Part shown: positions 8,107-16,628 of the stretch, in pieces | Layout of the letters: each line of letters begins with the position of its first letter | How positions within the stretch are numbered: position 1 is the first letter of the stretch | Assembly: GCA_947624195.1 (NCBI GenBank) | Contig: CANQJH010000013.1 | Location: forward strand, 1-42,264 | DNA: 42,264 bases | Reading direction: 5' to 3' | Origin: an uncultured Clostridia bacterium | GTDB taxonomy: Bacteria; Bacillota; Clostridia; TANB77; CAG-508 | Position numbers and translations under genes: made by a program | Notes under the pieces: generated by a model | What the model was told of the DNA's origin: nothing | Databases searched by the model: none | Seen by the model: only the letters and a program-made list of their open reading frames with translations

Positions 8107-8107
8107 A

Positions 8108-8314
8108 ATGGAAAAAAGAGAATTTATCAATAAATTGGAAAATGTATTTGTTGGAGATATAAAAGCTTTTTATGAAATATTACAAGAATATACTAACATG
8201 CAATATAAAATTGATAGAGCAATAAATTATACAAAAAGACATTTTAAAGAAGTGGTAGCAGATGAAGAAGCACAAGAATTAATATCAATTTTACAATATG
8301 AGGAAGTGAAGTAA
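8108..8314 (+). CDS. Hypothetical helical protein
   Basis: This 68-aa protein of predicted helices has no recognised family. The start at 8108 is set by GGAG at 8095-8098 within the shared GDE-stop junction. It lies in the run of small, tightly packed early genes. Confidence 0.55.
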   Translation: MEKREFINKLENVFVGDIKAFYEILQEYTNMQYKIDRAINYTKRHFKEVVADEEAQELISILQYEEVK

Positions 8315-8329
8315 ATATGTTAAAAATTC

Positions 8330-8545
8330 GTGATGGGGGTTGATTTAAAAAAATTAGAAAAGTTTGGATTTAAAAAATATGAATATGGATATTCAACCGA
8401 AGATACTTATGTGGCTATTAAATCACCTAACGGATATGAAAGTAATAGAGAAATATGTGAAAATTCACACGAAAGTACTCCAACCTATGCCGATACATTA
8501 TACGATTTAATAAAAGCAGATTTAGTAGAGAAAGTAGATGAATAA
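8330..8545 (+). CDS. Small conserved phage protein with frameshifted N-terminus
   Basis: The frame encodes about 70 aa (VDLKKLEKFGFKKYEYGYSTEDTYVAIK...). Its only in-frame starts (GTG 8330, ATG 8333) have no ribosome site. A well placed ATG at 8317 reads MLKIRDGG and then stops; deleting one G from the G5 run at 8335-8339 would join MLKIRDG to VDLKKLEKFGF as a 75-aa protein, the kind of N-terminus I know from related small phage proteins. It is therefore either a broken gene, a phase-variable gene or an assembly error. Function unknown. Confidence 0.55.
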   Translation: MMGVDLKKLEKFGFKKYEYGYSTEDTYVAIKSPNGYESNREICENSHESTPTYADTLYDLIKADLVEKVDE

Positions 8546-8679
8546 TGAAAAAACTATCTAAAATAGAAAAACTAGAATGGTTAAAAAATTTTTATAAGCA
8601 ACAAATAATACAATTACAAGAAGAATTAAAAGAAACAGAGCAAGAACTAGAAAAGGAAAAAATACTCGTCAAAAAATAG
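8545..8679 (+). CDS. Very small coiled-coil protein
   Basis: This 44-aa frame (MKKLSKIEKLEWLKNFYKQQ...) forms one long amphipathic helix rich in Leu, Glu and Lys. Its ATG overlaps the stop of the preceding gene (TAATG), and it fills an otherwise empty gap, so it is probably real. Function unknown. Confidence 0.5.
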   Translation: MKKLSKIEKLEWLKNFYKQQIIQLQEELKETEQELEKEKILVKK

Positions 8680-8687
8680 GAGGAACA

Positions 8688-8963
8688 ATGAATTTTACAA
8701 AAATAATTATTATATTACTAGCAATTATTTTAATATGTATAATATTTTCAATATATTGTTGTTTGATAGTTTCAAAAGAAACAGATGAAAGGATAGATAA
8801 AGTGTTAGAGAAATATTTAATTGAAGAATATGAAAAAAATTCAATAATAGAATTAGAGCGTAAAATAAAGAGTGGAAATCTTAGTCCTTTAGAGTCATAT
8901 TGTTATTATATGGTACTTATCAAATTAAAAAAGAAATTGAAAAAAAGAACATGTCAATTTTGA
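8688..8963 (+). CDS. Small membrane protein
   Basis: This 91-aa protein has an N-terminal transmembrane helix (about 5-29, IIIILLAIILICIIFSIYCC) and a charged helical tail. AGGAGG precedes the ATG by 5 bases. It is the last gene of the early cluster; its TGA stop forms part of the -35 element of the next promoter. Confidence 0.6.
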   Translation: MNFTKIIIILLAIILICIIFSIYCCLIVSKETDERIDKVLEKYLIEEYEKNSIIELERKIKSGNLSPLESYCYYMVLIKLKKKLKKRTCQF

Positions 8964-8987
8964 TATATTCTTTTTTCGTGTTATAAT
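8960..8987 (+). promoter_or_regulatory. Promoter for tail fibre gene
   Basis: TTGATA at 8960-8965, a 16-base spacer and TATAAT at 8982-8987 with a TGT extension. The -35 element is built over the TGA stop of the preceding gene. Transcription would begin about 25 bases before the ribosome site of the gene at 9020. Confidence 0.75.
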
Positions 8988-9019
8988 TTGATTAAAAAGA
9001 GATAAAATGAGGAGGTCTT

Positions 9020-12000
9020 ATGAACACTATAAATGTTAAAGTAAGCTTTAAAAATGGCGTTTGCTATAAAGATGGAATCGATTTAATTACAGGGGATTAT
9101 AATTCTACAAAAATTATATTCAATTTTGACATTGAAGATGGAACTAAAATGTTTGAAATGAAAAATCCATCTGGAGAGATTGTATTTTTGAAAAAAATAG
9201 AAAATAATGAAGTCATACTTGTAGGACAAACAGAAGATGGTGAAAACGCTTCGTTGTTTAAAGAAGCTGGAGAATATATATATGAAATAAGTTTATATGA
9301 TGGAGATAGTAAATTGACGTCTGCATTTGATAAACTAATCGTAAATCAAGAACAAGTTGTTATTGATGGAAAAGTTGTTGATGTATATTTACCTGCATTT
9401 GATGAGCTGATGAATGAAGTTCATAATAGATTAAAAGAGATGGAAAATATAAATATAACAGCTGAAAAAGTTGACAAAACGACAACTGTAGAAATAACAG
9501 GAAAAGATGGAAAAACAAAAACGATCGAAATTTACGATGGTAAAGATGGAAAACAAGGAGAAACTGGAGCACCTGGAACAACAGTTTATTCTGAACTAAG
9601 CGACAAGCCATCAATAAATGGAAATGAGCTGAACGGAAATAAGACAGGTAACCAATTAGGACTTGCTAATTTGACTGACATAAAAGATTTTATAAAAAAA
9701 GATGTTACAAGTCTTGACAACTTTTATGATAAAAAAGAAATAGATTCTAAAACAAAAGACTTTATAACTAAAACTGTAGACAATCTAGAAAATTATTATC
9801 TAAAAAATGAAACTTATAATCAAAGTGAAATTGATACTAAAATAAGCACAATTATTAGTGGAAGTTTTAAAAAGGTTGACGAATTACCTGAAAAAGGAGA
9901 AAGTAATTATATTTATTTAGTTCCAGCCGATAAAACTTTTGCACAAAATATTAAGAATGAATTTATATGGCTAGATGAAGAACAAAAGTTCGAGCAAATA
10001 GGAAGCACACAGTTAGATTTAGAACCATATGTCAATATTGACACTTTAAATAAGAAGTTAGAAGAATATGTAACAAAAAACATGTTAGATAATTATTACA
10101 AAAAAACTGAAACATATTCTAACACCGAAATTGATGACAAGATAGATGAAGCAACACGAGACTCATTACAAGGACTGGAAAGATATGTAAACCCTGACGA
10201 CAATTCTCAAACAATTGTAAACGTAAAAAATAACTCTGGAGCTACTGAATTAATAATGGAAATAGACAATTTCGATATTGAGACAGACGTTGCCGTGAAT
10301 GGAGTTGTAGGTTCCCTAAAAGGTCAAGACTTTGAAGACAGAATAAAAGACTTAGAAAAAAATAGTTATGATAATATTTATGATGAAAAAGAAGGCTATC
10401 CTATTATTGCTGAAAATGCGAAACAGTCAAAAGTTAAAAAAATGAAAATATATGGAAATAGCGAACAAGAAAATTTAAAAGGTTATCAATTGTTTGATTT
10501 AGATAAGGCTTTAAATGTAAATTCTGTTAGCAAAGGTGGTGCAACAGTTACAAAAAATGCAGATGATGGAACATTTATTATTTCGGGTAATGGAAATTTA
10601 ACTGAAACTTTTGCTGGAAATTATACTGATTTTAGCCATGAAGAAACTATGAAATTGCTAAAAGAAGGAAATTTATATTTAAAATGTGAAGATAGTTTGC
10701 CACGTGTTTTTGTTGAATATGTTTCTGATACTGCTAAAACTTTATTAATGACTAATGAAGGTGGAAATCTAAAAACAAAAAGTATTACTGAAAAAATGAT
10801 TAATGAACCCAATGGAGTATTGAGATTATCATTTTATGGAGCTGAAAGTTCCGAAATTATTCCAAATACTATAAAGCCAATTTTATATCAAGAAGGAGAT
10901 GGAAAATGGGAAAAATTTACTAATGGAGAAGAATCTCCTTCTCCTGATTTTCCAAGTGAAATTCGAAATGTAGAACCTATTAAAGATAACGATGAAAATA
11001 GTTATTTTTTGAAAGGAAAAATTACGGGAAAAAATTTATATAATATAGAAAACAATCCATTGAAAAATCAATTATTTTATGATAATAGTGGAAATAAAGT
11101 TTCTTGGGCTGAAACATGTGGTATTGAAAATTATATAGAAGTAAAAAGCGAAACTAAATATATTTTAAGTAATGATTTAGAAAAAAATTCAAAAGTAGTT
11201 TTTTATGATAAAGATAAAAATTTTCTAGGAATTGGTGGAAATGTTTTCAAAACTCCTATAGAAACTAAATATATTTTATTTGGATTTGGAAATATAATAG
11301 ATAAAAATTTTCCTTCATTGATTCAATTAGAAGAAGTAAATGAAAATGAAAATACAGCAACTGATTATGAACCATACAAAGAAAAAGAATTATTATACAA
11401 TATGGATAAAGAAAATTTATTCGATAATAAATTTAGACAAGGAGATAGAATGGGGACATCTAGAAATAATTGCGTAAATAGTGAAACTAACTTATTGCTA
11501 GAAAATAAAAGTTATACAGTTGTAAATAATCTACCAAGTACTTTTAAATATGCAGTTATAACCAGTTCACATCCTTTTCCAAATGATATAGATAAAATTT
11601 ATGATAGTGGCTGGATACCTTGCCCACAAAGTAAAACTTTTAATGCAAATGGAAAATATTTTAGTATTTTAGTTTCATATGCTAATGAAAATAAAATAAT
11701 TCCATCTGATATATCTGATTATAATTTTAAACTATTTGAAGGAGACAGTCCATATTTTGAATTATCAAAAATAGAAAATACAAAAGATGATTTAGATTTT
11801 ATAAGTGGGGTATTGAATAAAAAAATAGAAAAATATGTATTTAATGGTGATGAAAAATTTTATGCTAACCAAATTGGAACTGATAGAGTTGTTTATTATG
11901 TGAATATATTTGAAAATAAAAAAGTAGGAGAAAACAACGCACTTTGTTCTCATTTTAAATATAAAGGAGACGCTCAAATTAATACTTTAGGAAATAGTTT

Positions 12001-12379
12001 TTCATTTAACAATTTACCACAATATAAAAATTTTTTATATTTTCAATTTGAAAAAACAATAGTTCCAGAAGATAATGTTGAAGAATGCAAAGCATGGTTT
12101 AAAAAACAATATGATAATAAAACACCTGTTACAATATATTATGAATTGGAAGATTCAAAAACTTATCAATTAAATCCAAATAATATAGAATTATTTGAAG
12201 GATATAATAGAATAACAATAGAAGATAAGTATGGAATAATTAAAGAAGCAGAAATAACATATTTGACATCTATAAACGATAAATTCGCAACGATTGAATA
12301 TGTAGACAATGCTATTTCTAATATATTAGGAAGTATGAATACAAAACTTAGCAAATTAACAGATGTGGAGGCTGAATAA
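9020..12379 (+). CDS. Tail fibre / baseplate receptor-binding protein
   Basis: At 1119 aa this is the largest protein. The N-terminal ~115 residues (VSFKNGVCYKDG..., then FKEAGEYIYEISLYDG) resemble the BppU-type baseplate attachment domain. A linker has a helix and a short collagen-like KDGKQGETGAPG piece (about 175-190). A region with YIYLVPADKTFAQN and FIWLDEEQKFEQIGS, and several NYYKKTETYSNTEID-type repeats, are seen in Firmicutes tail fibres. The C-terminal half contains a SPSPDFPSEI motif and beta-rich modules that probably bind the host surface. It has its own promoter and lies far from the main tail operon in linear order. Confidence 0.8.
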   Translation: MNTINVKVSFKNGVCYKDGIDLITGDYNSTKIIFNFDIEDGTKMFEMKNPSGEIVFLKKIENNEVILVGQTEDGENASLFKEAGEYIYEISLYDGDSKLTSAFDKLIVNQEQVVIDGKVVDVYLPAFDELMNEVHNRLKEMENINITAEKVDKTTTVEITGKDGKTKTIEIYDGKDGKQGETGAPGTTVYSELSDKPSINGNELNGNKTGNQLGLANLTDIKDFIKKDVTSLDNFYDKKEIDSKTKDFITKTVDNLENYYLKNETYNQSEIDTKISTIISGSFKKVDELPEKGESNYIYLVPADKTFAQNIKNEFIWLDEEQKFEQIGSTQLDLEPYVNIDTLNKKLEEYVTKNMLDNYYKKTETYSNTEIDDKIDEATRDSLQGLERYVNPDDNSQTIVNVKNNSGATELIMEIDNFDIETDVAVNGVVGSLKGQDFEDRIKDLEKNSYDNIYDEKEGYPIIAENAKQSKVKKMKIYGNSEQENLKGYQLFDLDKALNVNSVSKGGATVTKNADDGTFIISGNGNLTETFAGNYTDFSHEETMKLLKEGNLYLKCEDSLPRVFVEYVSDTAKTLLMTNEGGNLKTKSITEKMINEPNGVLRLSFYGAESSEIIPNTIKPILYQEGDGKWEKFTNGEESPSPDFPSEIRNVEPIKDNDENSYFLKGKITGKNLYNIENNPLKNQLFYDNSGNKVSWAETCGIENYIEVKSETKYILSNDLEKNSKVVFYDKDKNFLGIGGNVFKTPIETKYILFGFGNIIDKNFPSLIQLEEVNENENTATDYEPYKEKELLYNMDKENLFDNKFRQGDRMGTSRNNCVNSETNLLLENKSYTVVNNLPSTFKYAVITSSHPFPNDIDKIYDSGWIPCPQSKTFNANGKYFSILVSYANENKIIPSDISDYNFKLFEGDSPYFELSKIENTKDDLDFISGVLNKKIEKYVFNGDEKFYANQIGTDRVVYYVNIFENKKVGENNALCSHFKYKGDAQINTLGNSFSFNNLPQYKNFLYFQFEKTIVPEDNVEECKAWFKKQYDNKTPVTIYYELEDSKTYQLNPNNIELFEGYNRITIEDKYGIIKEAEITYLTSINDKFATIEYVDNAISNILGSMNTKLSKLTDVEAE

Positions 12380-12730
12380 ATGCACACTATAGATGAATAT
12401 TTAAATCAATTAGAAAATGATAGAAAAGAATTGAATAAAAATTTGATAGCAATGGGAGCAAGTTGCAATGAAGAAGAAACGTTCACGTCTCTTTCAAAGA
12501 AAGTACTAAACATTCCATTCATGGTATATGATGGTTGGGATACTGATTTTGATTTTAGCAAAGTAGAAATGTCACGGGAGGCAATGGTAACTATTTTTAA
12601 TAGACTTGCTGACGTAAATAGTTCAGAAGAAAAAAAGACAATAATAATTGGCAAAGAAAACAGTGTTAAATTAACTGTAGAAGACATGAGAATTGCACAA
12701 GAAAAAGGTTGGGACATTTATTTTCAGTAA
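12380..12730 (+). CDS. Small tail-fibre-associated protein
   Basis: This 116-aa protein starts in the overlapped stop of the fibre gene (GCTGAATAAATG). Its N-terminal helix (DEYLNQLENDRKELNKNL) resembles short proteins that follow fibre genes and may assist fibre assembly or trimerisation; this is inferred from position. A terminator begins at its stop. Confidence 0.6.
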   Translation: MHTIDEYLNQLENDRKELNKNLIAMGASCNEEETFTSLSKKVLNIPFMVYDGWDTDFDFSKVEMSREAMVTIFNRLADVNSSEEKKTIIIGKENSVKLTVEDMRIAQEKGWDIYFQ

Positions 12731-12752
12731 AAGACAATTTATGTCTTTTTTT
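12729..12752 (+). terminator. Rho-independent terminator
   Basis: AAAAGACA (12729-12736) pairs with TGTCTTTT (12742-12749) around a 5-base loop, followed by a T run. It closes the fibre operon. Confidence 0.85.
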
Positions 12753-12754
12753 TA

Positions 12755-12763
12755 TGGTATAAT
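12755..12763 (+). promoter_or_regulatory. Extended -10 promoter for ERCC4-like gene
   Basis: TGG directly followed by TATAAT at 12758-12763; no good -35, as in extended -10 promoters. The predicted start near 12770 lies at the AGGTG ribosome site, so the leader is nearly absent. Confidence 0.6.
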
Positions 12764-12779
12764 TATTCTAGGTGATAAA

Positions 12780-13256
12780 ATGAACAATGCACTTATTTTA
12801 TGCGATACTAGGCAACAAAAAGATAAATATATAACGGACTATTTTGACAAAAACAATATTCAATGGGTTCGCACATGCTTACCTAGTGCCGATTATATGA
12901 CAATTCGATATGATGATGGATTTATAAAAGATTATTCAATACTTATAGATACAAAAAAAGATTTAGAAGAACTAAGTGGTAATTTATGCAATGCAACGCA
13001 ACATGAAAGAATTAAAAGAGAAATACAGAAAGCAAAAGATTTGGGCTGTGAAAAATTTGTATTTTTAATTTGTGATGACAAAATAAAATCGGGCGATGAT
13101 TTAAAAAAATGGACGAGTAAAAGAACAAAAGTAAAAGGAGAAACATTATATAAAATAATGAAAACTATGAAAGAGAGATATAACATTAATTTTATTTTTA
13201 CCTCGAAAAAAAAATCTGGAGAAATTATAATAAAATTATTTAACTTGCAAAAATAA
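12780..13256 (+). CDS. ERCC4-type (XPF/Mus81 fold) nuclease
   Basis: This 158-aa protein has ILCDTRQQ at 6-13, LPSADYM at about 33-39 and ILIDTKKDLEELS at about 54-66, followed by HERIKREIQKAKDLG. These match the ERCC4 nuclease layout with Asp-Arg, then Asp-x-Lys acidic core and the Arg/Lys-rich helix, although the canonical ERK triad is replaced by DTK as in phage members. It would cut branched DNA or single-strand junctions. The ATG at 12780 is preceded by AGGTG; earlier starts lie in the terminator. It has its own promoter and terminator upstream, so it behaves like an accessory gene. Confidence 0.75.
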   Translation: MNNALILCDTRQQKDKYITDYFDKNNIQWVRTCLPSADYMTIRYDDGFIKDYSILIDTKKDLEELSGNLCNATQHERIKREIQKAKDLGCEKFVFLICDDKIKSGDDLKKWTSKRTKVKGETLYKIMKTMKERYNINFIFTSKKKSGEIIIKLFNLQK

Positions 13257-13273
13257 AAAATATGTGTTATTAT
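13245..13273 (+). promoter_or_regulatory. Promoter of small RNA candidate
   Basis: TTGCAA at 13245-13250, 17-base spacer, TATTAT at 13268-13273 with TGT extension. The -35 lies in the last codons of the nuclease gene. The same unusual -35 (TTGCAA) occurs at 21147 and 22903. Confidence 0.7.
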
Positions 13274-13279
13274 TTAATT

Positions 13280-13370
13280 GTGCATGTAGCACTAACCCCT
13301 ATTATCTTTAACTTGTTATTACAGAAAAAAATAAGCTTACTTTATACTTCCTGGCTTATTTTTTTTCTTT
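13280..13370 (+). ncRNA. Candidate small RNA (about 90 nt)
   Basis: A promoter ends at 13273 and a terminator lies at 13325-13368, with no open reading frame of note between. The transcript would start with a small hairpin, GTGC-ATGTA-GCAC (13280-13292), then an unpaired pyrimidine-rich part containing ACCCC, and end with the terminator. The gap between the nuclease and methyltransferase genes is 190 bp, and this unit explains most of it. It could be an antisense or protein-binding regulator; no family recognised. Confidence 0.55.
13325..13368 (+). terminator. Rho-independent terminator of the small RNA
   Basis: An A-run plus AATAAGC (13330-13336) pairs with GCTTATT (13354-13360) followed by T's. 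The 17-base loop is long, so part of it may fold further. Confidence 0.75.
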
Positions 13371-13391
13371 TTTTAAGTAAATAATCTATAA

Positions 13392-13420
13392 TAGACAAAA
13401 AAAATAAAAAATGATATAAT
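13392..13420 (+). promoter_or_regulatory. Promoter for methyltransferase-terminase operon
   Basis: TAGACA at 13392-13397, 17-base A-rich spacer, TATAAT at 13415-13420; 26 bases before the start codon at 13447. Confidence 0.75.
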
Positions 13421-13446
13421 TTTTAAAGAAAAAAAGTAGGTGTAAA

Positions 13447-14949
13447 ATGGAAATAATTAACAAAAAAATAAGTGAGTTAAAACCTTATGAAAAGAATCCA
13501 CGTAAAAATGACAATGCCGTTGATTATGTGGCAAAATCGATAGAAGAATTTGGATTTAAAGTTCCTATTGTAATTGACAAAGATAATGTCATAATTGCTG
13601 GACATACTAGATACAAAGCCAGCAAAAAACTAGGATTAGAAGAAGTTCCTTGCATTATTGCAGATGATTTAACAGAAGAACAAGTCAAAGCATTTAGATT
13701 AGCTGATAATAAAGTCAGTGAAATGGCAGAGTGGGATTATGATTTATTAAATATGGAACTTGATGACATAATTGATATTGACATGGAAGACTTTGGCTTT
13801 TTAGATTTAGACGTTGAAGAAGAAAAAGAAGTTGAAGAAGATGATTTTGATGTAGAACCTCCTGAAGAACCTAAAGCAAAATATGGTAATATTTATCAAT
13901 TAGGTGAACATAGATTGATGTGTGGTGATAGTACAAAAGAAGAAGATGTGGATTTATTAATGAACGGAAAAAAAGCTGATATGGTATTTACTGATCCACC
14001 TTATGGAATGAAGAAAGAAAAAGATGGAGTTTTAAATGATAATTTGAACTATGATGATTTACTTGAATTTAATAAAAAATGGATACCTTTAACTTTTAAT
14101 AATTTAAAAAGCAATGGCTCTTGGTATTGTTGGGGAATTGATGAACCTTTAATGGATATTTATAGTAATATTTTAAAACCTATGGCAAAAGAAAATAAAA
14201 TAACTTTTAGGAATCTTATAACTTGGGATAAAGGAAATGGACAAGGTCAATTAAGTTCTGATTTTAAAATGTATCCTATTGCTGATGAAAAGTGTTTATT
14301 TGTTATGTGTGGAGTTTTAGGTTTTAATACAAATAAAGATAACTATTTTGAAGAATGGGAACCTATTAGACAATATTTAGAAACTGAAATTAAAAAAATT
14401 GGTGAAAGTGACAAAAAGATAGCAAATGCACTTGGATATAAAGATGGTAGAACTGTAAATCATTGGTATAGTAAATCACAATGGAGTTTTCCAACAGAAG
14501 ATAATTTTAAAGCACTTTCTAATTATACAAAAAGTAAGGGACTAGAAATATTTAAAAATAAAGATGAAATAAAAGCAGAGAAAGATGAAATAAAAACAGA
14601 ATATAAAAAAAGAAAAGCAGAGTATTATTCTACTAGAGCTTATTTTAATAATACACATGATAATATGAATAATGTTTGGCATTTTAGTAAAACTAGTCAA
14701 GAAGAGAGAAAAGAAACGGGAGGACATGTTACACCAAAACCTATCGCTTTATGCAGTAGAGCAATTAAAAGTTCAAGCCGTGAATGTGAAATTGTTTTAG
14801 ATTTATTTGGTGGCAGTGGTTCAACACTAATTGCTTGTGAACAATTAAATCGCAAATGTTATATGATGGAACTTGAATCAAAATATGTTGATGTTATTAT
14901 TGAACGTTGGGAAAAATTTACAGGTAAAAAAGCAATTAAAATAAATTAA
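13447..14949 (+). CDS. ParB-domain / DNA methyltransferase fusion
   Basis: This 500-aa protein has an N-terminal ParB/Srx-like domain (1-100; NPRKND at 17-22, AGHTRYKASKKLG at 51-63) joined to a beta-class amino-methyltransferase. The catalytic DPPY is at 183-186 and the SAM-binding FGGSGST at 454-460; DPPY before FxGxG defines the beta order. The region between carries the target-recognition part plus an inserted stretch (about 300-400) with a helix-turn-helix-like IANALGYKDGRTVNHWY. It probably protects phage DNA from restriction or marks DNA before packaging, being directly upstream of the terminase. Confidence 0.9.
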   Translation: MEIINKKISELKPYEKNPRKNDNAVDYVAKSIEEFGFKVPIVIDKDNVIIAGHTRYKASKKLGLEEVPCIIADDLTEEQVKAFRLADNKVSEMAEWDYDLLNMELDDIIDIDMEDFGFLDLDVEEEKEVEEDDFDVEPPEEPKAKYGNIYQLGEHRLMCGDSTKEEDVDLLMNGKKADMVFTDPPYGMKKEKDGVLNDNLNYDDLLEFNKKWIPLTFNNLKSNGSWYCWGIDEPLMDIYSNILKPMAKENKITFRNLITWDKGNGQGQLSSDFKMYPIADEKCLFVMCGVLGFNTNKDNYFEEWEPIRQYLETEIKKIGESDKKIANALGYKDGRTVNHWYSKSQWSFPTEDNFKALSNYTKSKGLEIFKNKDEIKAEKDEIKTEYKKRKAEYYSTRAYFNNTHDNMNNVWHFSKTSQEERKETGGHVTPKPIALCSRAIKSSSRECEIVLDLFGGSGSTLIACEQLNRKCYMMELESKYVDVIIERWEKFTGKKAIKIN

Positions 14950-14967
14950 AAAAAGGAGTTGTTATTT

Positions 14968-15330
14968 ATGTCAAAAATGGGAAGACCTAAAATTGAAATA
15001 AATCAAGAACAATTCGAAAAATTATGCACTATACAATGTACTGAGGAAGAAATCGCTGACTTTTTCAACTGTTCTGTGGATACAATAAACAATTGGTGCA
15101 AAACAACATATGAACAAACTTTTTCGGAGACATTTAAAAAGTATGCAAGCAAAGGGAAAATGTCACTAAGACGCATGCAATTTAAGCTTGCAGAAAAGAA
15201 TGCTTCTATGGCAATATTTTTAGGTAAACAATACTTAGGACAGAAAGACTATGTTGAAAACACTATAAACAATAATGGGATTATAGATGATTTGGTAGGA
15301 GCATTAAATAATGTCAAAAAATCTAAATGA
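14968..15330 (+). CDS. terS: Terminase small subunit
   Basis: This 120-aa protein has an N-terminal helix-turn-helix (CTIQCTEEEIADFFNCSVDTINNWC, about 22-46) followed by a helical oligomerisation region (SLRRMQFKLAEKN...). This is the usual small subunit that recognises the packaging site. The ATG at 14968 follows AAAGGAG; the TTG at 14959 is too close to it. Its end overlaps the large subunit by 20 bases. Confidence 0.85.
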   Translation: MSKMGRPKIEINQEQFEKLCTIQCTEEEIADFFNCSVDTINNWCKTTYEQTFSETFKKYASKGKMSLRRMQFKLAEKNASMAIFLGKQYLGQKDYVENTINNNGIIDDLVGALNNVKKSK

Positions 15331-16600
15331 AATGCTAAATCCAAAACAAATTGATTTCATGCTTGCAGATGATAAAGTAATCAACTTATTGACAGGATCG
15401 GTACGTAGTGGAAAAACTTATGTATCGCTTTTAAAATGGGCTATATTTGTAGCAACAATGCCCGAAAATAGCGAATTTCTTATGACTGGTAAAACTATTA
15501 CTTCATTAAAGCGTAATTGCCTTGGTTTATTACAAGATTTAGTAGGTAAAAACTTTACATATTCTACTTCGCAAAAAATGGGTGTGTTATTTGGTCATAA
15601 AATATGGCTCGAAGGTGCTAACGATGAAAGAGCAGAAAGTAAAATTCGTGGTATGACTTTAGCAGGTGCTTATGTTGATGAATTGACACAAATACCATTT
15701 GAATTTTATTCTATGTTACTCTCTCGTTTATCTATTAAAGGTGCAAAGTTATATGCTACTACAAACCCTGACAGTCCGACACACTGGGTTAAAGAAATGA
15801 TAATTGATAATGATGAGATAGAAAAAGCCGTTTGGAGTTTTACATTTGATGATAATGAGATACTTAAAAGAGAAAATGAAGAATATTTTAATAATCTTCG
15901 ACAGCAATATCAGTCAATGGGTGGCGTATATTTCAAAAGATTTATTCTCGGGCTTTGGTGTGTCAGTGAGGGCTTAATATATCAACAATTTGCTAATAAT
16001 CCCGACATGTTTATAAGAGATGAAGCAGTTGATAAAAATGGAAATAAGATTAATTTTTTAATTGTTTCTATTGGAATTGACTATGGAGCAACAGAAGGGC
16101 AAACAACTTTTAAAGCAACAGGAATAACGCCTTATTTTAAGGAAGTGTGGACTTTAGATGAAGTAAATTTACAAGGATTATATTCTCCTGATGATATATA
16201 TAAAAAATTTGTTGAATTTTATAATCAAATAGTTCAAAAATATAATAAAGTAACGCATTGTTTTGCGGATTATGGTGCTTTAGGACAAACCTTAACATTT
16301 GGTTTAAATAGGTATTTACAACAGCATAGTATTCCTTTACAAGTTCAAGATTGCATTAAGGGAACAATTTTAGATAGAATTTATTTAGACCAATTACTAT
16401 TTGCACAAAGTAGAAGATTTATATTAAGAAAATGTAAATATTTAATTAATTCCTATCAAAATGCAGTATGGAATGAAAAAGGCAATGATGAGCGATTAGA
16501 TGACGGGACTTTTGATGTGGATTCACTTGATGCCCACGAATATTCTATATTTCCATTTTATGATAAATTGACAACTAATATAAATCCCAATTATTATTGA
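15311..16600 (+). CDS. terL: Terminase large subunit
   Basis: This 429-aa packaging motor has Walker A GSVRSGKT (29-36), Walker B AYVDEL (120-125, catalytic Glu124), a coupling TTNPDSPTHW motif (about 155-164) and a C-terminal RNase H-like nuclease with SIGIDYG, HCFADYG and DSLDAHEY acidic positions. Length is normal for phages of this type. Its TGA stop is part of the -35 element of the next promoter. Confidence 0.95.
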   Translation: MSKNLNEMLNPKQIDFMLADDKVINLLTGSVRSGKTYVSLLKWAIFVATMPENSEFLMTGKTITSLKRNCLGLLQDLVGKNFTYSTSQKMGVLFGHKIWLEGANDERAESKIRGMTLAGAYVDELTQIPFEFYSMLLSRLSIKGAKLYATTNPDSPTHWVKEMIIDNDEIEKAVWSFTFDDNEILKRENEEYFNNLRQQYQSMGGVYFKRFILGLWCVSEGLIYQQFANNPDMFIRDEAVDKNGNKINFLIVSIGIDYGATEGQTTFKATGITPYFKEVWTLDEVNLQGLYSPDDIYKKFVEFYNQIVQKYNKVTHCFADYGALGQTLTFGLNRYLQQHSIPLQVQDCIKGTILDRIYLDQLLFAQSRRFILRKCKYLINSYQNAVWNEKGNDERLDDGTFDVDSLDAHEYSIFPFYDKLTTNINPNYY

Positions 16601-16625
16601 TAAAATATTCAAAATTTGTTATAAT
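16597..16625 (+). promoter_or_regulatory. Promoter of the structured RNA / homing endonuclease cassette
   Basis: TTGATA at 16597-16602, exactly 17 bases, TATAAT at 16620-16625. The -35 uses the TGA stop of terL. The predicted start, about 16632, falls in the first arm of the structured RNA. Confidence 0.8.
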
Positions 16626-16628
16626 TAA

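Noticed and set aside
9020-12379. Two separate genes in the large tail fibre frame
   Set aside because: No internal ribosome site with a start at a domain border was found and the frame is continuous.
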